Shown piece by piece: positions 17,804 through 27,133 of a stretch of 64,000 bases of DNA. Below the pieces are notes generated by a model. It worked only from the letters and a program-made list of their open reading frames with translations. It had not been told where the DNA came from and did not search any database. Source of the stretch: Chlorobium sp. (GTDB taxonomy: Bacteria; Bacteroidota; Chlorobiia; Chlorobiales; Chlorobiaceae); NCBI GenBank assembly GCA_028277225.1, contig JANQHB010000069.1:62001-126000 (forward strand), read 5' to 3'. The stretch's first letter is position 1, and each line of letters begins with the position of its first letter. A program made the translations under genes and the position numbers.

Positions 17804-18829
17804 CTAGTTTGAAACCACCTCTTCTATCATCAGATTATAAACCTCATCAAGCCTGTATTCGCTCTTTTCTATTTGTTTGGTAAAAACACTTTTTGAAGTC
17901 ATACCCGGAATGGTATTCACTTCAAGAAAGTATACTGCATTGTTTTCACCCAAAATATAATCGATCCTGTAAAAGCTTTTACATCCGAGAACCTTACCAA
18001 TATGAGCGGTTGCTTCGTTTAGGTAATGTCCTGTTTTCTTACAAAGCTCAACATCAAAACATATTTCGGCGCCTTGCCTACTGGTATAAAACATATTCTT
18101 TATCTTGCCATCTTCACACCTGTACCTGGGCCTGGTAACTTCAGCTATAGGCAACACATGAATAGAACCGTTTAACACCAATGCCCCCACTGTAATCTCT
18201 CTACCTTCGATAAAATCCTCAACAAGCACATCACACCCAAGCGACTTAACGAGATCCAGCGATCTATCAAGCATGATGTCGTCTGTAACCAAAGCAACGC
18301 CAATTCCCGAGCCATAAGAATTTGGCTTGATTATACACGGATAGTTAAACTCACCTTTTATCTTTTCAAATAATGATTTAGTCCTAGTTTCATACATTTT
18401 CTGTTTGGCAAGATGCAAGTCCGTTGAATTCCTGACAATTTCATTGCATAAAAATTTGTTCGCAGCAATAGCTGATGTAAGAACATCCGAGCCAACATAT
18501 TTTATATCAACAAGATCAAGAAAGCTTTGCAAATGACCAGTCTCTCCAGGATAGCCGTGTATGCTTATAAAAGCCACATCAAAAAAAAACTTTTCTGCCT
18601 CGTAGGTTATACTAAAATCTGATAATACGATATCAGCATCATCTATGTCTTTCTCAGATATAACATCTGTCTTTACAATCGTCCAACGCCAGTTAACAAC
18701 TGACACTAAAAACCTGTTGAAATCTCTATTCCCAATCAAATCATAAACATTATAAGCACTCTTCCAAGAGCTTTCGGATTCTAAATTATCTCCTCCAGTT
18801 ATAATAACAACATTTATTTTATCCACCAT
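17804..18829 (-). CDS. D-alanine-D-alanine-ligase-like ATP-grasp protein
   Basis: The start chosen is the ATG at 18829, giving MVDKINVVIITGGDN; upstream open sequence to 18997 is hydrophobic and not Ddl-like. The 341-aa protein shows the Ddl elements HGYPGETGHLQSFLDL, YVGSDVLTSAIAANK, the ATP loop IKPNSYGSGIGV and the Mg-binding EVNTIPGMTS near the C-terminus. Ddl family enzymes form an amide from two amino or hydroxy acids. A second Ddl beside two CphA-like ligases suggests a specialised dipeptide activity rather than cell-wall synthesis. It is convergent with the methyltransferase gene. Confidence 0.82.
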   Translation of the reverse strand: MVDKINVVIITGGDNLESESSWKSAYNVYDLIGNRDFNRFLVSVVNWRWTIVKTDVISEKDIDDADIVLSDFSITYEAEKFFFDVAFISIHGYPGETGHLQSFLDLVDIKYVGSDVLTSAIAANKFLCNEIVRNSTDLHLAKQKMYETRTKSLFEKIKGEFNYPCIIKPNSYGSGIGVALVTDDIMLDRSLDLVKSLGCDVLVEDFIEGREITVGALVLNGSIHVLPIAEVTRPRYRCEDGKIKNMFYTSRQGAEICFDVELCKKTGHYLNEATAHIGKVLGCKSFYRIDYILGENNAVYFLEVNTIPGMTSKSVFTKQIEKSEYRLDEVYNLMIEEVVSN

Positions 18830-19041
18830 TAATCTATTTATATCATTGATATAATTAAAAACTCTAAAGATATAGAAGTTCTTGTATCCCAATACAATCA
18901 TCGATGCAACAATATTTGCCTGCTCTTGTATCTTTATATTCCATTGATACCGAGTACTGCACGTCCATACCAAACAACCAATGGCAATCAACGACAAATT
19001 CTGATACTATTTTGAATCGACCTTCTCCTCTACTTGATCAC

Positions 19042-20082
19042 TTACTGATCAAACTCTCCTATCGAACGAATATCACCGATCAGCCGAGCCCATAAAGCAT
19101 CTAGAGCCCTTCGACTGTCATTGAGCTTAATGGACCGCTGGGGTAAAGAATCTGGATTGCCGGCGATCTCCCAGGTAAAAACATACTGCCACTTTTCCGG
19201 AGGATCATCCGGTTCGGTTCTCAGCTCTCCGAACCTGAGATCGGCCATAGTAACTACACCATCAATTTCTTCAGCAACCCAAAAACCGTTTGAAAACCAG
19301 TCCACCGCCTCAATATTGCGCTGCCCTCGATACGGGGCAATCAGTTCCTCATTCCTTTGCACTCTCACAAAATCAATTTCTTCTTCCGCTGAATCAGCAA
19401 TAACAGAGAAGTACCCAATCAAAATTCCGGAATCTGTCAGCGCCACATGCCTCCATAAAAGCGTATTCATCGGAGTGGCTCCAGTATACGATGCTTTCAC
19501 CCCTATCTGTTGTGCCTCCAGCTGACGTTTGAAGACCGAATCGGCATATGCATGGGAGAACAGCGAAAAGAGAACGTATAGAGAGCTTAATGTCAGTCCC
19601 ACCCATGTGAACCGGTATCCCTGCCCGGTTCTGGAAAATGCTGCCGCTATAATTCCCAGCAACAGCGGTACGGTGTAGAGCGGATCGATGATAAAAAAAT
19701 TACCAAGGCTGAAACCGGTTCGCGAAATCGGAGCAAAAAACTGGGTCCCGTAAATATTGAAATAATCTATCAGCACATGGGTTGCCAGGATCAGTGCAAT
19801 TCCCACAATGGCCCGCTTAAGAGAGATCTTTGTTTTCCACCTGATATGCCACATCAAGGCACCGAACAATGCACCCCCGATCAGAATAAAAAAGATCGAA
19901 TGGGACTCGCCCCTGTGCCAGTAAAGCTGCTGAACGTCATCGAAAAAGGGAAAGAAAATAATATCCAGATCAGGCAGCGTACCGAAAAAAGCCCCCCAAA
20001 GAAGAGCTTTACGGCCTAAAGGCCGATGCCAGGCCACATGAGCAACCGCTGCACCAAGAGATGCCTGTGTAATTGAATCCAT
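19042..20082 (-). CDS. YdjM-type membrane-bound metal-dependent hydrolase family protein
   Basis: The 346-aa protein opens MDSITQASLGAAV and carries the family's LPDLDIIF and HRGESHS metal-site motifs (about 36-60). It then has several transmembrane segments (about 65-80, 90-110, 130-150, 160-180) and a C-terminal soluble part. The family (YdjM/LexA-regulated, DUF457) is annotated as metal-dependent hydrolase but the substrate is unknown. It is transcribed divergently from the second CphA-like gene across about 160 bases. Its base composition is closer to the genome background than that of its left neighbours. Confidence 0.82.
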   Translation of the reverse strand: MDSITQASLGAAVAHVAWHRPLGRKALLWGAFFGTLPDLDIIFFPFFDDVQQLYWHRGESHSIFFILIGGALFGALMWHIRWKTKISLKRAIVGIALILATHVLIDYFNIYGTQFFAPISRTGFSLGNFFIIDPLYTVPLLLGIIAAAFSRTGQGYRFTWVGLTLSSLYVLFSLFSHAYADSVFKRQLEAQQIGVKASYTGATPMNTLLWRHVALTDSGILIGYFSVIADSAEEEIDFVRVQRNEELIAPYRGQRNIEAVDWFSNGFWVAEEIDGVVTMADLRFGELRTEPDDPPEKWQYVFTWEIAGNPDSLPQRSIKLNDSRRALDALWARLIGDIRSIGEFDQ

Positions 20083-20242
20083 AGGGGATAACGGTAAATT
20101 TGAATCGGTGATTTACTGATAAGGATACTGTTCAGTATAGACAAGAACATCAAACAAATCCTAACAACCGTGCGGAAATCTATACTGCCGGACAGCCCAA
20201 TTAACGGTTTAGAAGCACAGTGTTTTTCTACATATTGAAAGT

Positions 20243-22198
20243 ATGTTCAACTTGAAAAATAGTGTGCGCTCTGCCAATTCTGAGAAAACAGCAAGAATGA
20301 TTAAAGCGAATGCCATCAGGGTCATTTCAGGGTATGTCGAAGGCGTGAGACAACCATCACTGAGTGTTCAACTGCTGTTGCCAAATAATGTTGCCAAAAA
20401 CCTTCTCAAGCAAAAACTACTCAATCTGCTAGGCTCATCCCTTCTAGCCCAGCATTTAAACGAACTCAAGGCGAACAGAGAAAAAAAAATGTTTGATACC
20501 GCCAGAACCATAGCAATTACTGTTGATGGATTGATGGCATCTGCAGGTTTTCCGGTCCTTGAATCATTTAAAATCAGTAGTGTTCCGAAAAAACAAGAAT
20601 CAAATCATCATACCTTTAACGTCCTGTTCCCATCCTACGAACCTCGCGCTGTTGTTTTCACACTGAAATGGATTCTTAAAACATTAAACAATCAGGATTC
20701 CCGGCAAAAGTCTCTGCCTGCCTCATTGCGTAAAGAACTTGATCAATTACTGGGGCAACTCCGAAAAATCGCTCCCTTCGGCACCAACAACATACGCTTC
20801 ATCAACGCAGCCCACTTACTTGGCATACCGGTTCTGCCACTACCTGGAGATGTGTTTCAGTATGGTTGGGGTATAAAAGGACGATGGTTTCACAGCAGCA
20901 TAACTGATGAAACAAATGCAATAGGTGTAAAACAGGCAAAAAACAAACTCGTAACAAATGCCTTCCTGAAACAGGGAGGCATACCGGTAGCTCTTGGAAT
21001 GCATGTAAATAACCCCGCTGAAGCCCTATCAGCAGCAAAAAAGATTGGCTATCCCGTCGTCGTAAAACCGGCAGACCTTGATCAGGGAAAAGGAGTATAT
21101 GCTGACTTAAGAAACCCTCAAGAAGTACACAATGCTTTTGAGCAAGCAAAAAAACTTTCATCGATTATCATGCTGGAAGAGCATCTGAAAGGGATCGCGT
21201 TTCGAATCACGCTGGTCCGTGGTGAAACAATCTCCATTGTAAAACGTCTCCCTGCAGGTATAACCGGTGATGGAATGTCAACAATACAGTCTCTTATTGA
21301 AAAAACAAACGAAGATCCCAGGCGATCAGCCAGACATTTTTCGATTATGAAGCAGATTGTCATAGACAGTGAAGCCCAGAACATGCTTGAACGAGAAGGC
21401 CTGAATCTGGACTCAGTACCTATGGAAGGAGAATTCATTGCCTTAAAACGTTCTGCAAATGTGTCTACCGGAGGAGACGCGATCACATTGGAAGCAGAAG
21501 AAATCGATAGCTCCTACATAGATATGGCAAAAAGGGCCGCAGATCTTCTTCGACTTGATATCGCTGCTGTCGATTTTATTACCAATGATATCCATAAACC
21601 CTTGCAAGAAACCAGGACCGCTGTCATAGAAGTAAATGCCCAACCTCAGATGGGAACGATCCTGACCCATCTCCATGAACAAATACTGAAATCATATGTT
21701 GATGGCGATGGAACCATCCCCTCTCTGCTTGTCTTTGGGAGCAACACAGCTGATCTAATCGGTAACGTACGAGAACGATTGTCCGGTAGCAATCCAGGAT
21801 TGGGTACAATTTCTTCAGAAGGAGTCTTTATTGGAAAAGAAATGATAGACCAATACCGGCAAAGCATGCTTAATGCCACACGCTCACTCCTTCTCAATCG
21901 CAACGTAAGCGCTCTCTTTCTGGCAATAGATCATGTACTACTTATGAAAGAAGGACTGCCGTTGCCAATCTACCACCACCTGGTAATTACAAGCTGGCCG
22001 GAAAAACAAGCAGTATCAGCACAGGTACTCTCCCGTTTAGGAAAACATCTGCTCGGCGATGTATGGATCGAAAAAAGTCATCCGTTACAAAAACAGATCC
22101 ATCAGATACTCGGTCCTGAAAGAATACGCGTTTTCGAATCAAAAACGTCAATGCACGCCGCCATTGATAAAGCGCTTGGAGTGAACACGGATGAATAA
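20243..22198 (+). CDS. Cyanophycin-synthetase-like ATP-grasp ligase with degenerate Mur domain (copy 2)
   Basis: The 651-aa protein has the CphA N-terminal domain (about 1-200) and an ATP-grasp domain (about 220-480). The latter shows YPVVVKPADLDQGKGV, RLPAGITGDG, the CphA-specific NVSTGGDAI and metal-binding IEVNAQP near residue 461. The remaining 160 residues align by eye to the start of the CphA Mur ligase: TIPSLLVFGSN replaces the P-loop segment, LGTISSEGVFIG keeps the TTxGxxIG element, and then the domain stops. The second ATP site is therefore lost. It is related to but clearly diverged from copy 1, and less AT-rich. A likely role is one-step amino-acid ligation. Confidence 0.83.
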   Translation: MFNLKNSVRSANSEKTARMIKANAIRVISGYVEGVRQPSLSVQLLLPNNVAKNLLKQKLLNLLGSSLLAQHLNELKANREKKMFDTARTIAITVDGLMASAGFPVLESFKISSVPKKQESNHHTFNVLFPSYEPRAVVFTLKWILKTLNNQDSRQKSLPASLRKELDQLLGQLRKIAPFGTNNIRFINAAHLLGIPVLPLPGDVFQYGWGIKGRWFHSSITDETNAIGVKQAKNKLVTNAFLKQGGIPVALGMHVNNPAEALSAAKKIGYPVVVKPADLDQGKGVYADLRNPQEVHNAFEQAKKLSSIIMLEEHLKGIAFRITLVRGETISIVKRLPAGITGDGMSTIQSLIEKTNEDPRRSARHFSIMKQIVIDSEAQNMLEREGLNLDSVPMEGEFIALKRSANVSTGGDAITLEAEEIDSSYIDMAKRAADLLRLDIAAVDFITNDIHKPLQETRTAVIEVNAQPQMGTILTHLHEQILKSYVDGDGTIPSLLVFGSNTADLIGNVRERLSGSNPGLGTISSEGVFIGKEMIDQYRQSMLNATRSLLLNRNVSALFLAIDHVLLMKEGLPLPIYHHLVITSWPEKQAVSAQVLSRLGKHLLGDVWIEKSHPLQKQIHQILGPERIRVFESKTSMHAAIDKALGVNTDE

Positions 22199-22963
22199 CC
22201 AAATCTTCTTATTGCTGGCTCTTCTGTGCAGCAAGATCGTTCACGCCTGAATAGTATCAACCAACCGGAGCAGTTTCAAGTGTGACTCTTGCAAGCACAC
22301 TAATAAGTCGGGGCAGTACGGGGAAAACTCCCCGTTTAACAAGCTTCTGACAGTGTTTTCAAATACCAACAATCTCCAGAATTCATTTGCAAGATGTCGG
22401 GAAACTGTTACTCAATATGTCTCTCGCAATATGGTTCGTTATATGCAAGGAAATCCTAACGCACCATTTTAACATGATAATCTGAGACTACGAAACGTCT
22501 TGAGACAAGCATCAATCGTATTCTTTATATATACTGACCAGATACCAACAATAACAATGCCGATAATTATATCCTTGAACACATACTATGCAGATACATC
22601 GCTTTTCTTGATTCCAATAACCGTAACTCACCTAATATATGCTCCAACCTGACTAGCTTTCTAAATTATTGAAAAGAAAACGTTAAACTTGCATATGCAT
22701 TTTTCAGCTCTATTCCCATTGAAGCAGGGTGCACCAAATCAAGTAACGCAAGAATCCAGGCCAACACACTTATAGCGTTGGCAATGATCTTGTTGAAACA
22801 TCAAAACATGTCTTTCGACATAGCGTTACAGCTTACGCATTGCTTTATGAAAAAACATCATAAAAACCGACAATCTTTTATCAATAGACTTGAGATAAAC
22901 AATCCTACAAATACTGAATAAACAGCATGGCAACAACGAACGGTTTCTAATCCCAGAAAAAAC
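22199..22963. other. Intergenic region of 765 bases with one hairpin
   Basis: No open frame with protein-like character was found on either strand. The only structure noted is a 6-bp hairpin with arms 22318-22323 and 22330-22335 (ACGGGG/CCCCGT), about 120 bases after the ligase stop and followed by TTAAC, which is weak as a terminator. The length suggests decayed sequence or an unrecognised RNA or regulatory region ahead of the nucleoside-phosphorylase-like gene. Confidence 0.45.
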
Positions 22964-23743
22964 ATGCCCGCACTCGATACAAGCATTACTTCAGCTCAGC
23001 GTTACATCGACTTTCTTCTTGCACGAAGGGATTCCAATGAGCTTCCAGACATACCTAACCATTGTATAATCAGTTATATACCTGATGTAAGCGACACAAT
23101 GAAATCTCTCTTCCCGCACCGTTCGGTGACGCTTGGGATCACAAATCCTATGGAGCTAGATGTATTTAATCCTGATGATGGAATTTCATTTGCTATATCT
23201 CAAGGTTTACACGGATCCCCGATGGCCGCTGTCCAGCTCGAAGAACTCATAGCACTTGGCTGCGAACAATTTCTGGTTATCGGTCCTGCAGGACATCCTA
23301 CGTCAAAAAGTAAACCTGAACTTGAACTCGGGGCATTGATGCTGCCTACAAACGCATGGATCTTTGAGGGCACATCGCTTCACTACGGAAAACATGAACA
23401 GTCCGCTCCTACAGTAAATGCTGTCGAACGTTTGAAAAACACATTGAACGATCTTGAATTACGATATAACCAAGGTGCTGTAGCAACAACCGATGCCCTT
23501 TACAGGGAAACCAGGCCATTTCTTCAAACGTTGATTGAGAAAGAAGTCCTTGCTGTCGAAATGGAATTGTCAGCCCTTTTTAGTGTAGCGAACTATTATA
23601 GCAAAACTATCGCAGGGCTTGTCTTCATCAGCGACCTGGTAAACACTGATGGAAGTTGGGTAATTGCACCAGCACCGAGAGCTTATCAAAATGTAGTAAA
23701 ACGTCTCACTGACACCATTATCACCTATACTAGGCTCGACTGA
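22964..23743 (+). CDS. Nucleoside phosphorylase-like (uridine phosphorylase family) protein
   Basis: The 259-aa protein shows the PNP/UDP phosphorylase landmarks. FLVIGPAG and ELELGALMLPTNAW form the phosphate/sugar region, GAVATTDALYRET follows, and AVEMELSALFSVA is the ribose-binding EMExxAL motif. Family members cleave nucleosides with phosphate or, as MTA/SAH nucleosidases, with water. Its stop and the next gene's start share one base (TGATG), so the two genes are coupled. A link with the nearby methyltransferase through SAH or MTA turnover is possible but speculative; the sequence looks more like uridine phosphorylase. Confidence 0.8.
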   Translation: MPALDTSITSAQRYIDFLLARRDSNELPDIPNHCIISYIPDVSDTMKSLFPHRSVTLGITNPMELDVFNPDDGISFAISQGLHGSPMAAVQLEELIALGCEQFLVIGPAGHPTSKSKPELELGALMLPTNAWIFEGTSLHYGKHEQSAPTVNAVERLKNTLNDLELRYNQGAVATTDALYRETRPFLQTLIEKEVLAVEMELSALFSVANYYSKTIAGLVFISDLVNTDGSWVIAPAPRAYQNVVKRLTDTIITYTRLD

Positions 23744-24465
23744 TGCAAGATAAAACTGTCATTGTCACGGGTGCAGCTGCTGGAATTGGTCATGCCACAG
23801 CACTCCTATTTGCCAAAGCCGGTGCACGTGTCCTGGGTTTGGACTGTAATCCTTCGATCATTGATTCAGGGAAAGATATACCGGGTTTTTCCGGCATTGT
23901 TTGTGATCTCAAAAACATTGAAGCGATTCGTAAAGGATTAGGCAATCTCGGAGTTGACAAGATCGACGTGCTGGTCAACAATGCAGGAATCAATCCATCT
24001 CCGTCTGGCTTGTCCGATACGTCTGAGGCTGTATGGAAGAATATCCTTGAAACGAATCTTACTGGGACCTACAGGATAACCAAGGAGATACTTGAGAGAA
24101 TGAATCGGGGAACAATTATTACAATCAGTTCGATTCTCGCTCTTTCAGGTGCAAAAAAAAATGCCGCCTATGCTACAACAAAAGGAGCGCTTATCTCCTT
24201 AACCCGAGCAATGGCAAGAGATCATGGGCCGGCAATCCGCGTCAATTGCGTTTGTCCGGGCGCTGTAGAAACAGATATGTTCGAAGAATATTTGAATCGT
24301 TGCGATAAACCAGAAGAAGAACGTGAGCGAATCAGGCGGGCACTACCCATGCAACGCCTTGGTAAACCTGAAGATATTGCAAATGCCGTGTTTTTTTTAT
24401 GCTCTGAATCAGCATCATGGATCACCGGTCAGGTACTCGTCGTTGATGGTGGTGATACTGCATAA
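23743..24465 (+). CDS. Short-chain dehydrogenase/reductase
   Basis: Classical SDR of 240 aa: cofactor loop TGAAAGIG (9-16), NNAG near residue 80, a catalytic Ser in ISSI, and YATTK as the Tyr-x3-Lys motif, then VCPGAVETDM and a C-terminal VVDGGDTA. Substrate cannot be read from sequence. It is coupled to the nucleoside-phosphorylase-like gene by a one-base TGATG junction. It could oxidise a sugar or a hydroxy acid made in this locus. It is the last gene of the AT-rich block. Confidence 0.85.
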   Translation: MQDKTVIVTGAAAGIGHATALLFAKAGARVLGLDCNPSIIDSGKDIPGFSGIVCDLKNIEAIRKGLGNLGVDKIDVLVNNAGINPSPSGLSDTSEAVWKNILETNLTGTYRITKEILERMNRGTIITISSILALSGAKKNAAYATTKGALISLTRAMARDHGPAIRVNCVCPGAVETDMFEEYLNRCDKPEEERERIRRALPMQRLGKPEDIANAVFFLCSESASWITGQVLVVDGGDTA

Positions 24466-24483
24466 AATCCAAGTGAACGCTCG

Positions 24484-24909
24484 TTATGCGATTGTATAGC
24501 TAATCCCGCTGTTGCGTATCTTATGCGTCAGCATCTCGGAGATCGAACCACCACCTTTTTGCCTCAATCCCTCAAGCAGCCGGGTTTGATAGATCAGCTT
24601 ATCCTCTATCTTCCTCGAAAGTTTATCAGCAAAGGAATCACCTCTCAACTCAACAACGATCAGATCTGCCACATCATGCGCCATTGCCATCACGAAAAGA
24701 TCTTCGAGATGTGACGACTGTTCTTTGAAAATCAGGCTCTGTTGACCAGCTATAACCTCTGCAAGCAACATAACTGTTTGGCGGAGTTCATCATAGCGCT
24801 CAACCTCTTCTGGCTGCATTACACAAGCAGATAATAAAGGACCAGAAAAGCAGCAGAGAACAGTGACAACTAATATACTTTGCTTCTGCCAAACTACTTT
24901 CCGATACAG
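24484..24909 (-). CDS. Putative lipoprotein downstream of mnmE, non-standard start
   Basis: The frame encodes a signal-peptide-like stretch ILVVTVLCCFSGPLLSAC with a lipobox (LSAC) and then about 110 mostly helical residues rich in Glu, Leu and Gln. No ATG, GTG or TTG precedes the hydrophobic region within a sensible distance. The best candidate is a CTG at 24907-24909 inside the last codons of mnmE, giving LYRKVVWQKQS as the n-region. The coding potential after the Cys looks real. Function unknown. The start position is the uncertain part. Confidence 0.5.
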   Translation of the reverse strand: MYRKVVWQKQSILVVTVLCCFSGPLLSACVMQPEEVERYDELRQTVMLLAEVIAGQQSLIFKEQSSHLEDLFVMAMAHDVADLIVVELRGDSFADKLSRKIEDKLIYQTRLLEGLRQKGGGSISEMLTHKIRNSGISYTIA

Positions 24910-26315
24910 AACTGTCCGAAGATGACATTGAGCACTTCCTCGTTGACAACCTTGCCGGTGATCTCTCCGACGTAGTCGAGGGCGGAGCGGAGTTCGAAGG
25001 CTATCAGTTCGGTTTCGGCCTGGGCTTCGACAAGCTCTCTGGCGTTTTGCAGAGCATCTGCTGCGTTGCGCAGGGCTTCGTAGTGGCGCATGCTGGTGAC
25101 CAGTACGCTTGCGTCGTGCAGCTTGTCGAGGCCTTCGACCATTGAATTCATTGCTGTTTTCAGCTCCCCGATCCCATCCTGCCTCTTTGCCGAAATGCCG
25201 AAAACACCGCACCCTGTCATTGCTGCGATCCGCTCCGTCCGTTCCTCGCTGTCTTTAACGGTATCGATCTTGTTTGCCACGACAATGACCCTGGAATCAG
25301 GATAGGTTTCCAGAAGCTGCTGAACGGCTGGAATATCTTCCTCATAGTATGGAGCGCCGATATCCAGAATGTAGAGTATAAGATCGGCCTCGGCGATCTT
25401 TTCGTAGCTTCGCCGGATACCTTCATGCTCGATCTCCTCCTCGGCATGACGGAGGCCCGCCGTGTCGGTCAACCTGAACATGGTCTTTTCGTGAATGAAA
25501 CACTCTTCGATGTAATCCCTCGTAGTACCAGGCATATGGCTCACGATTGCCCGCTCTTCTTCAAGGAGCGTGTTGAGGAGCGTGGATTTTCCTGCGTTGG
25601 GTTTGCCGACGATCGCCGTCGCTACGCCCTCGCTCAACAGCCTGCCATGCCGGTAGGATTCCACAAGAGAACCAACCTCCTCCTGCAGCTTTTCTATCTG
25701 TCCGGTCAGTTCTTCACGGCTCTGAAATTCAACATCTTCCTCGCTGAAATCGAGTTCCAGCTCGAGCAGGGCGCATGAGTGCAAAAGCTGTTCGCGCAGC
25801 ATGCCCAGTTTTTCCGACAGGCCTCCTTTCATCTGGTTGACTGCGGTCCTGTATGCCGACTCGGAACGGGCATGGATCATCTCACCTATCGCCTCGGCCT
25901 GCAGAAGATCGATCCTGCCGTTCAGAAACGCCCGTCGCGTGAACTCACCGGGCTCAGCCATTCTGCATCCGTTGTCCAGAAGCAGCCTGAGAACCTGTCT
26001 GGTGACTTCCGGTCCGCCATGGCAGGTGATCTCGACCATGTCCTCCGTGGTAAAGGAATCGGGTGAGCAGAACACCAGTACAATGACCTCGTCCACCATC
26101 CTCTCTCCATCGTACAATCTGCCGAAATGAGCTGTATATCCGGAAGAATCGGCAAGAGATGCTTCTGCCGGCTGCGCTTTCCTGAATACCCTGTCGGCAA
26201 TTCCAAACACCCCGTCGCCTGTCATCCTGACGATCGCAAGCGCCCCCACCCCGATCGGAGTCGCAATGGCGGCAATCGGTTCACCCTGAAGAGGCTGTTG
26301 CAGGGAAGCAGTCAT
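24894..26315 (-). CDS. mnmE: tRNA modification GTPase MnmE
   Basis: The 473-aa protein has the N-terminal tetrahydrofolate-binding domain (about 1-125), a helical domain interrupted by a Ras-like G domain (about 225-390), and the invariant C-terminal CIGK. G-domain motifs visible: GKPNAGKST (G1), DTAG (G3) and NKID (G4). With MnmG it installs the carboxymethylaminomethyl group on U34 of certain tRNAs. Length is normal. The small lipoprotein frame overlaps its 3' end by 16 bases. Confidence 0.97.
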   Translation of the reverse strand: MTASLQQPLQGEPIAAIATPIGVGALAIVRMTGDGVFGIADRVFRKAQPAEASLADSSGYTAHFGRLYDGERMVDEVIVLVFCSPDSFTTEDMVEITCHGGPEVTRQVLRLLLDNGCRMAEPGEFTRRAFLNGRIDLLQAEAIGEMIHARSESAYRTAVNQMKGGLSEKLGMLREQLLHSCALLELELDFSEEDVEFQSREELTGQIEKLQEEVGSLVESYRHGRLLSEGVATAIVGKPNAGKSTLLNTLLEEERAIVSHMPGTTRDYIEECFIHEKTMFRLTDTAGLRHAEEEIEHEGIRRSYEKIAEADLILYILDIGAPYYEEDIPAVQQLLETYPDSRVIVVANKIDTVKDSEERTERIAAMTGCGVFGISAKRQDGIGELKTAMNSMVEGLDKLHDASVLVTSMRHYEALRNAADALQNARELVEAQAETELIAFELRSALDYVGEITGKVVNEEVLNVIFGQFCIGK

Positions 26316-26335
26316 AACGAGATAATTGGAATCGG

Positions 26336-27007
26336 TTACAGAGGCCTTACCTGTATCTGGTCCGGCAGCATGGTATCAGGAAGCTCTATCAGGGAAAGAA
26401 CGAAGCATGCAAGCTCTTCTGTTTTCATCAGCTTTTTCGGTTCTATACCGACGAGATCGAAAAATGCGGTATCCGTCGAGCCGGGATTGACCGAACAGAC
26501 CCTTATCCCGAATTCCCGCAATTCCTCCATCAACGCTTCGGAAAATCCGTTGACACCGAACTTCGAAGCGCAATATGCCGATCCTCCCTTGAAACCACGT
26601 TTTCCGGCAATCGATGAGATGTTCACAATTGTCCCGGAATGCTGTCTTTTCATGCCGGGAACGACTTTTCTGGAACAGAGAAAGGGCGCAGTAAGATTGG
26701 TCGCCATCAGTCTCTGCCATGTCTCAGGATCGATGGATTCAACATCGCCGAAAACCCCGAACCCTGCGTTATTGACCAGAAGATCAATATGCTCATGCCG
26801 GCTGAAAATGGTCTCGAACGACCTGTCAATATCGTGAGCCTGCATGACATCGGTCTCGAGCCAGAAAAAGGCGTCATGATCGATAACGGACTCCCTGCGG
26901 CTCAATCCGTAGACCATTGCCCCTTTACCGCAAAGCAAACCGCAAAGAGCAAGACCGATTCCCGAGCTCGAACCGGTCACGACCGCAATTTTTCCGTTCA
27001 ATTCCAT
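26336..27007 (-). CDS. Short-chain dehydrogenase/reductase
   Basis: The start is the ATG at 27007 (MELNGKIAVVTG); the longer upstream open frame overlaps the divergent mazG gene. The 223-aa SDR has TGSSSGIG, NNAG, a Ser in NISS and YCASK as the active-site Tyr-x3-Lys. The product is oxidation or reduction of an unknown alcohol or ketone. The C-terminus (LIELPDTMLPDQIQVRPL) fits the type of SDR often annotated YdfG-like. It ends 20 bases before the mnmE start, so the two may be cotranscribed. Confidence 0.85.
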   Translation of the reverse strand: MELNGKIAVVTGSSSGIGLALCGLLCGKGAMVYGLSRRESVIDHDAFFWLETDVMQAHDIDRSFETIFSRHEHIDLLVNNAGFGVFGDVESIDPETWQRLMATNLTAPFLCSRKVVPGMKRQHSGTIVNISSIAGKRGFKGGSAYCASKFGVNGFSEALMEELREFGIRVCSVNPGSTDTAFFDLVGIEPKKLMKTEELACFVLSLIELPDTMLPDQIQVRPL

Positions 27008-27133
27008 TGTCAACCGTTCTTTACAGAGTTTACCCCTCCGGGTCATAGATACACTGATCAAAAGTACGTAATATTGACCATATATATTAACTTTGCCTGC
27101 ATCCGGCCGGATAGAACACCATAGACGACAACC

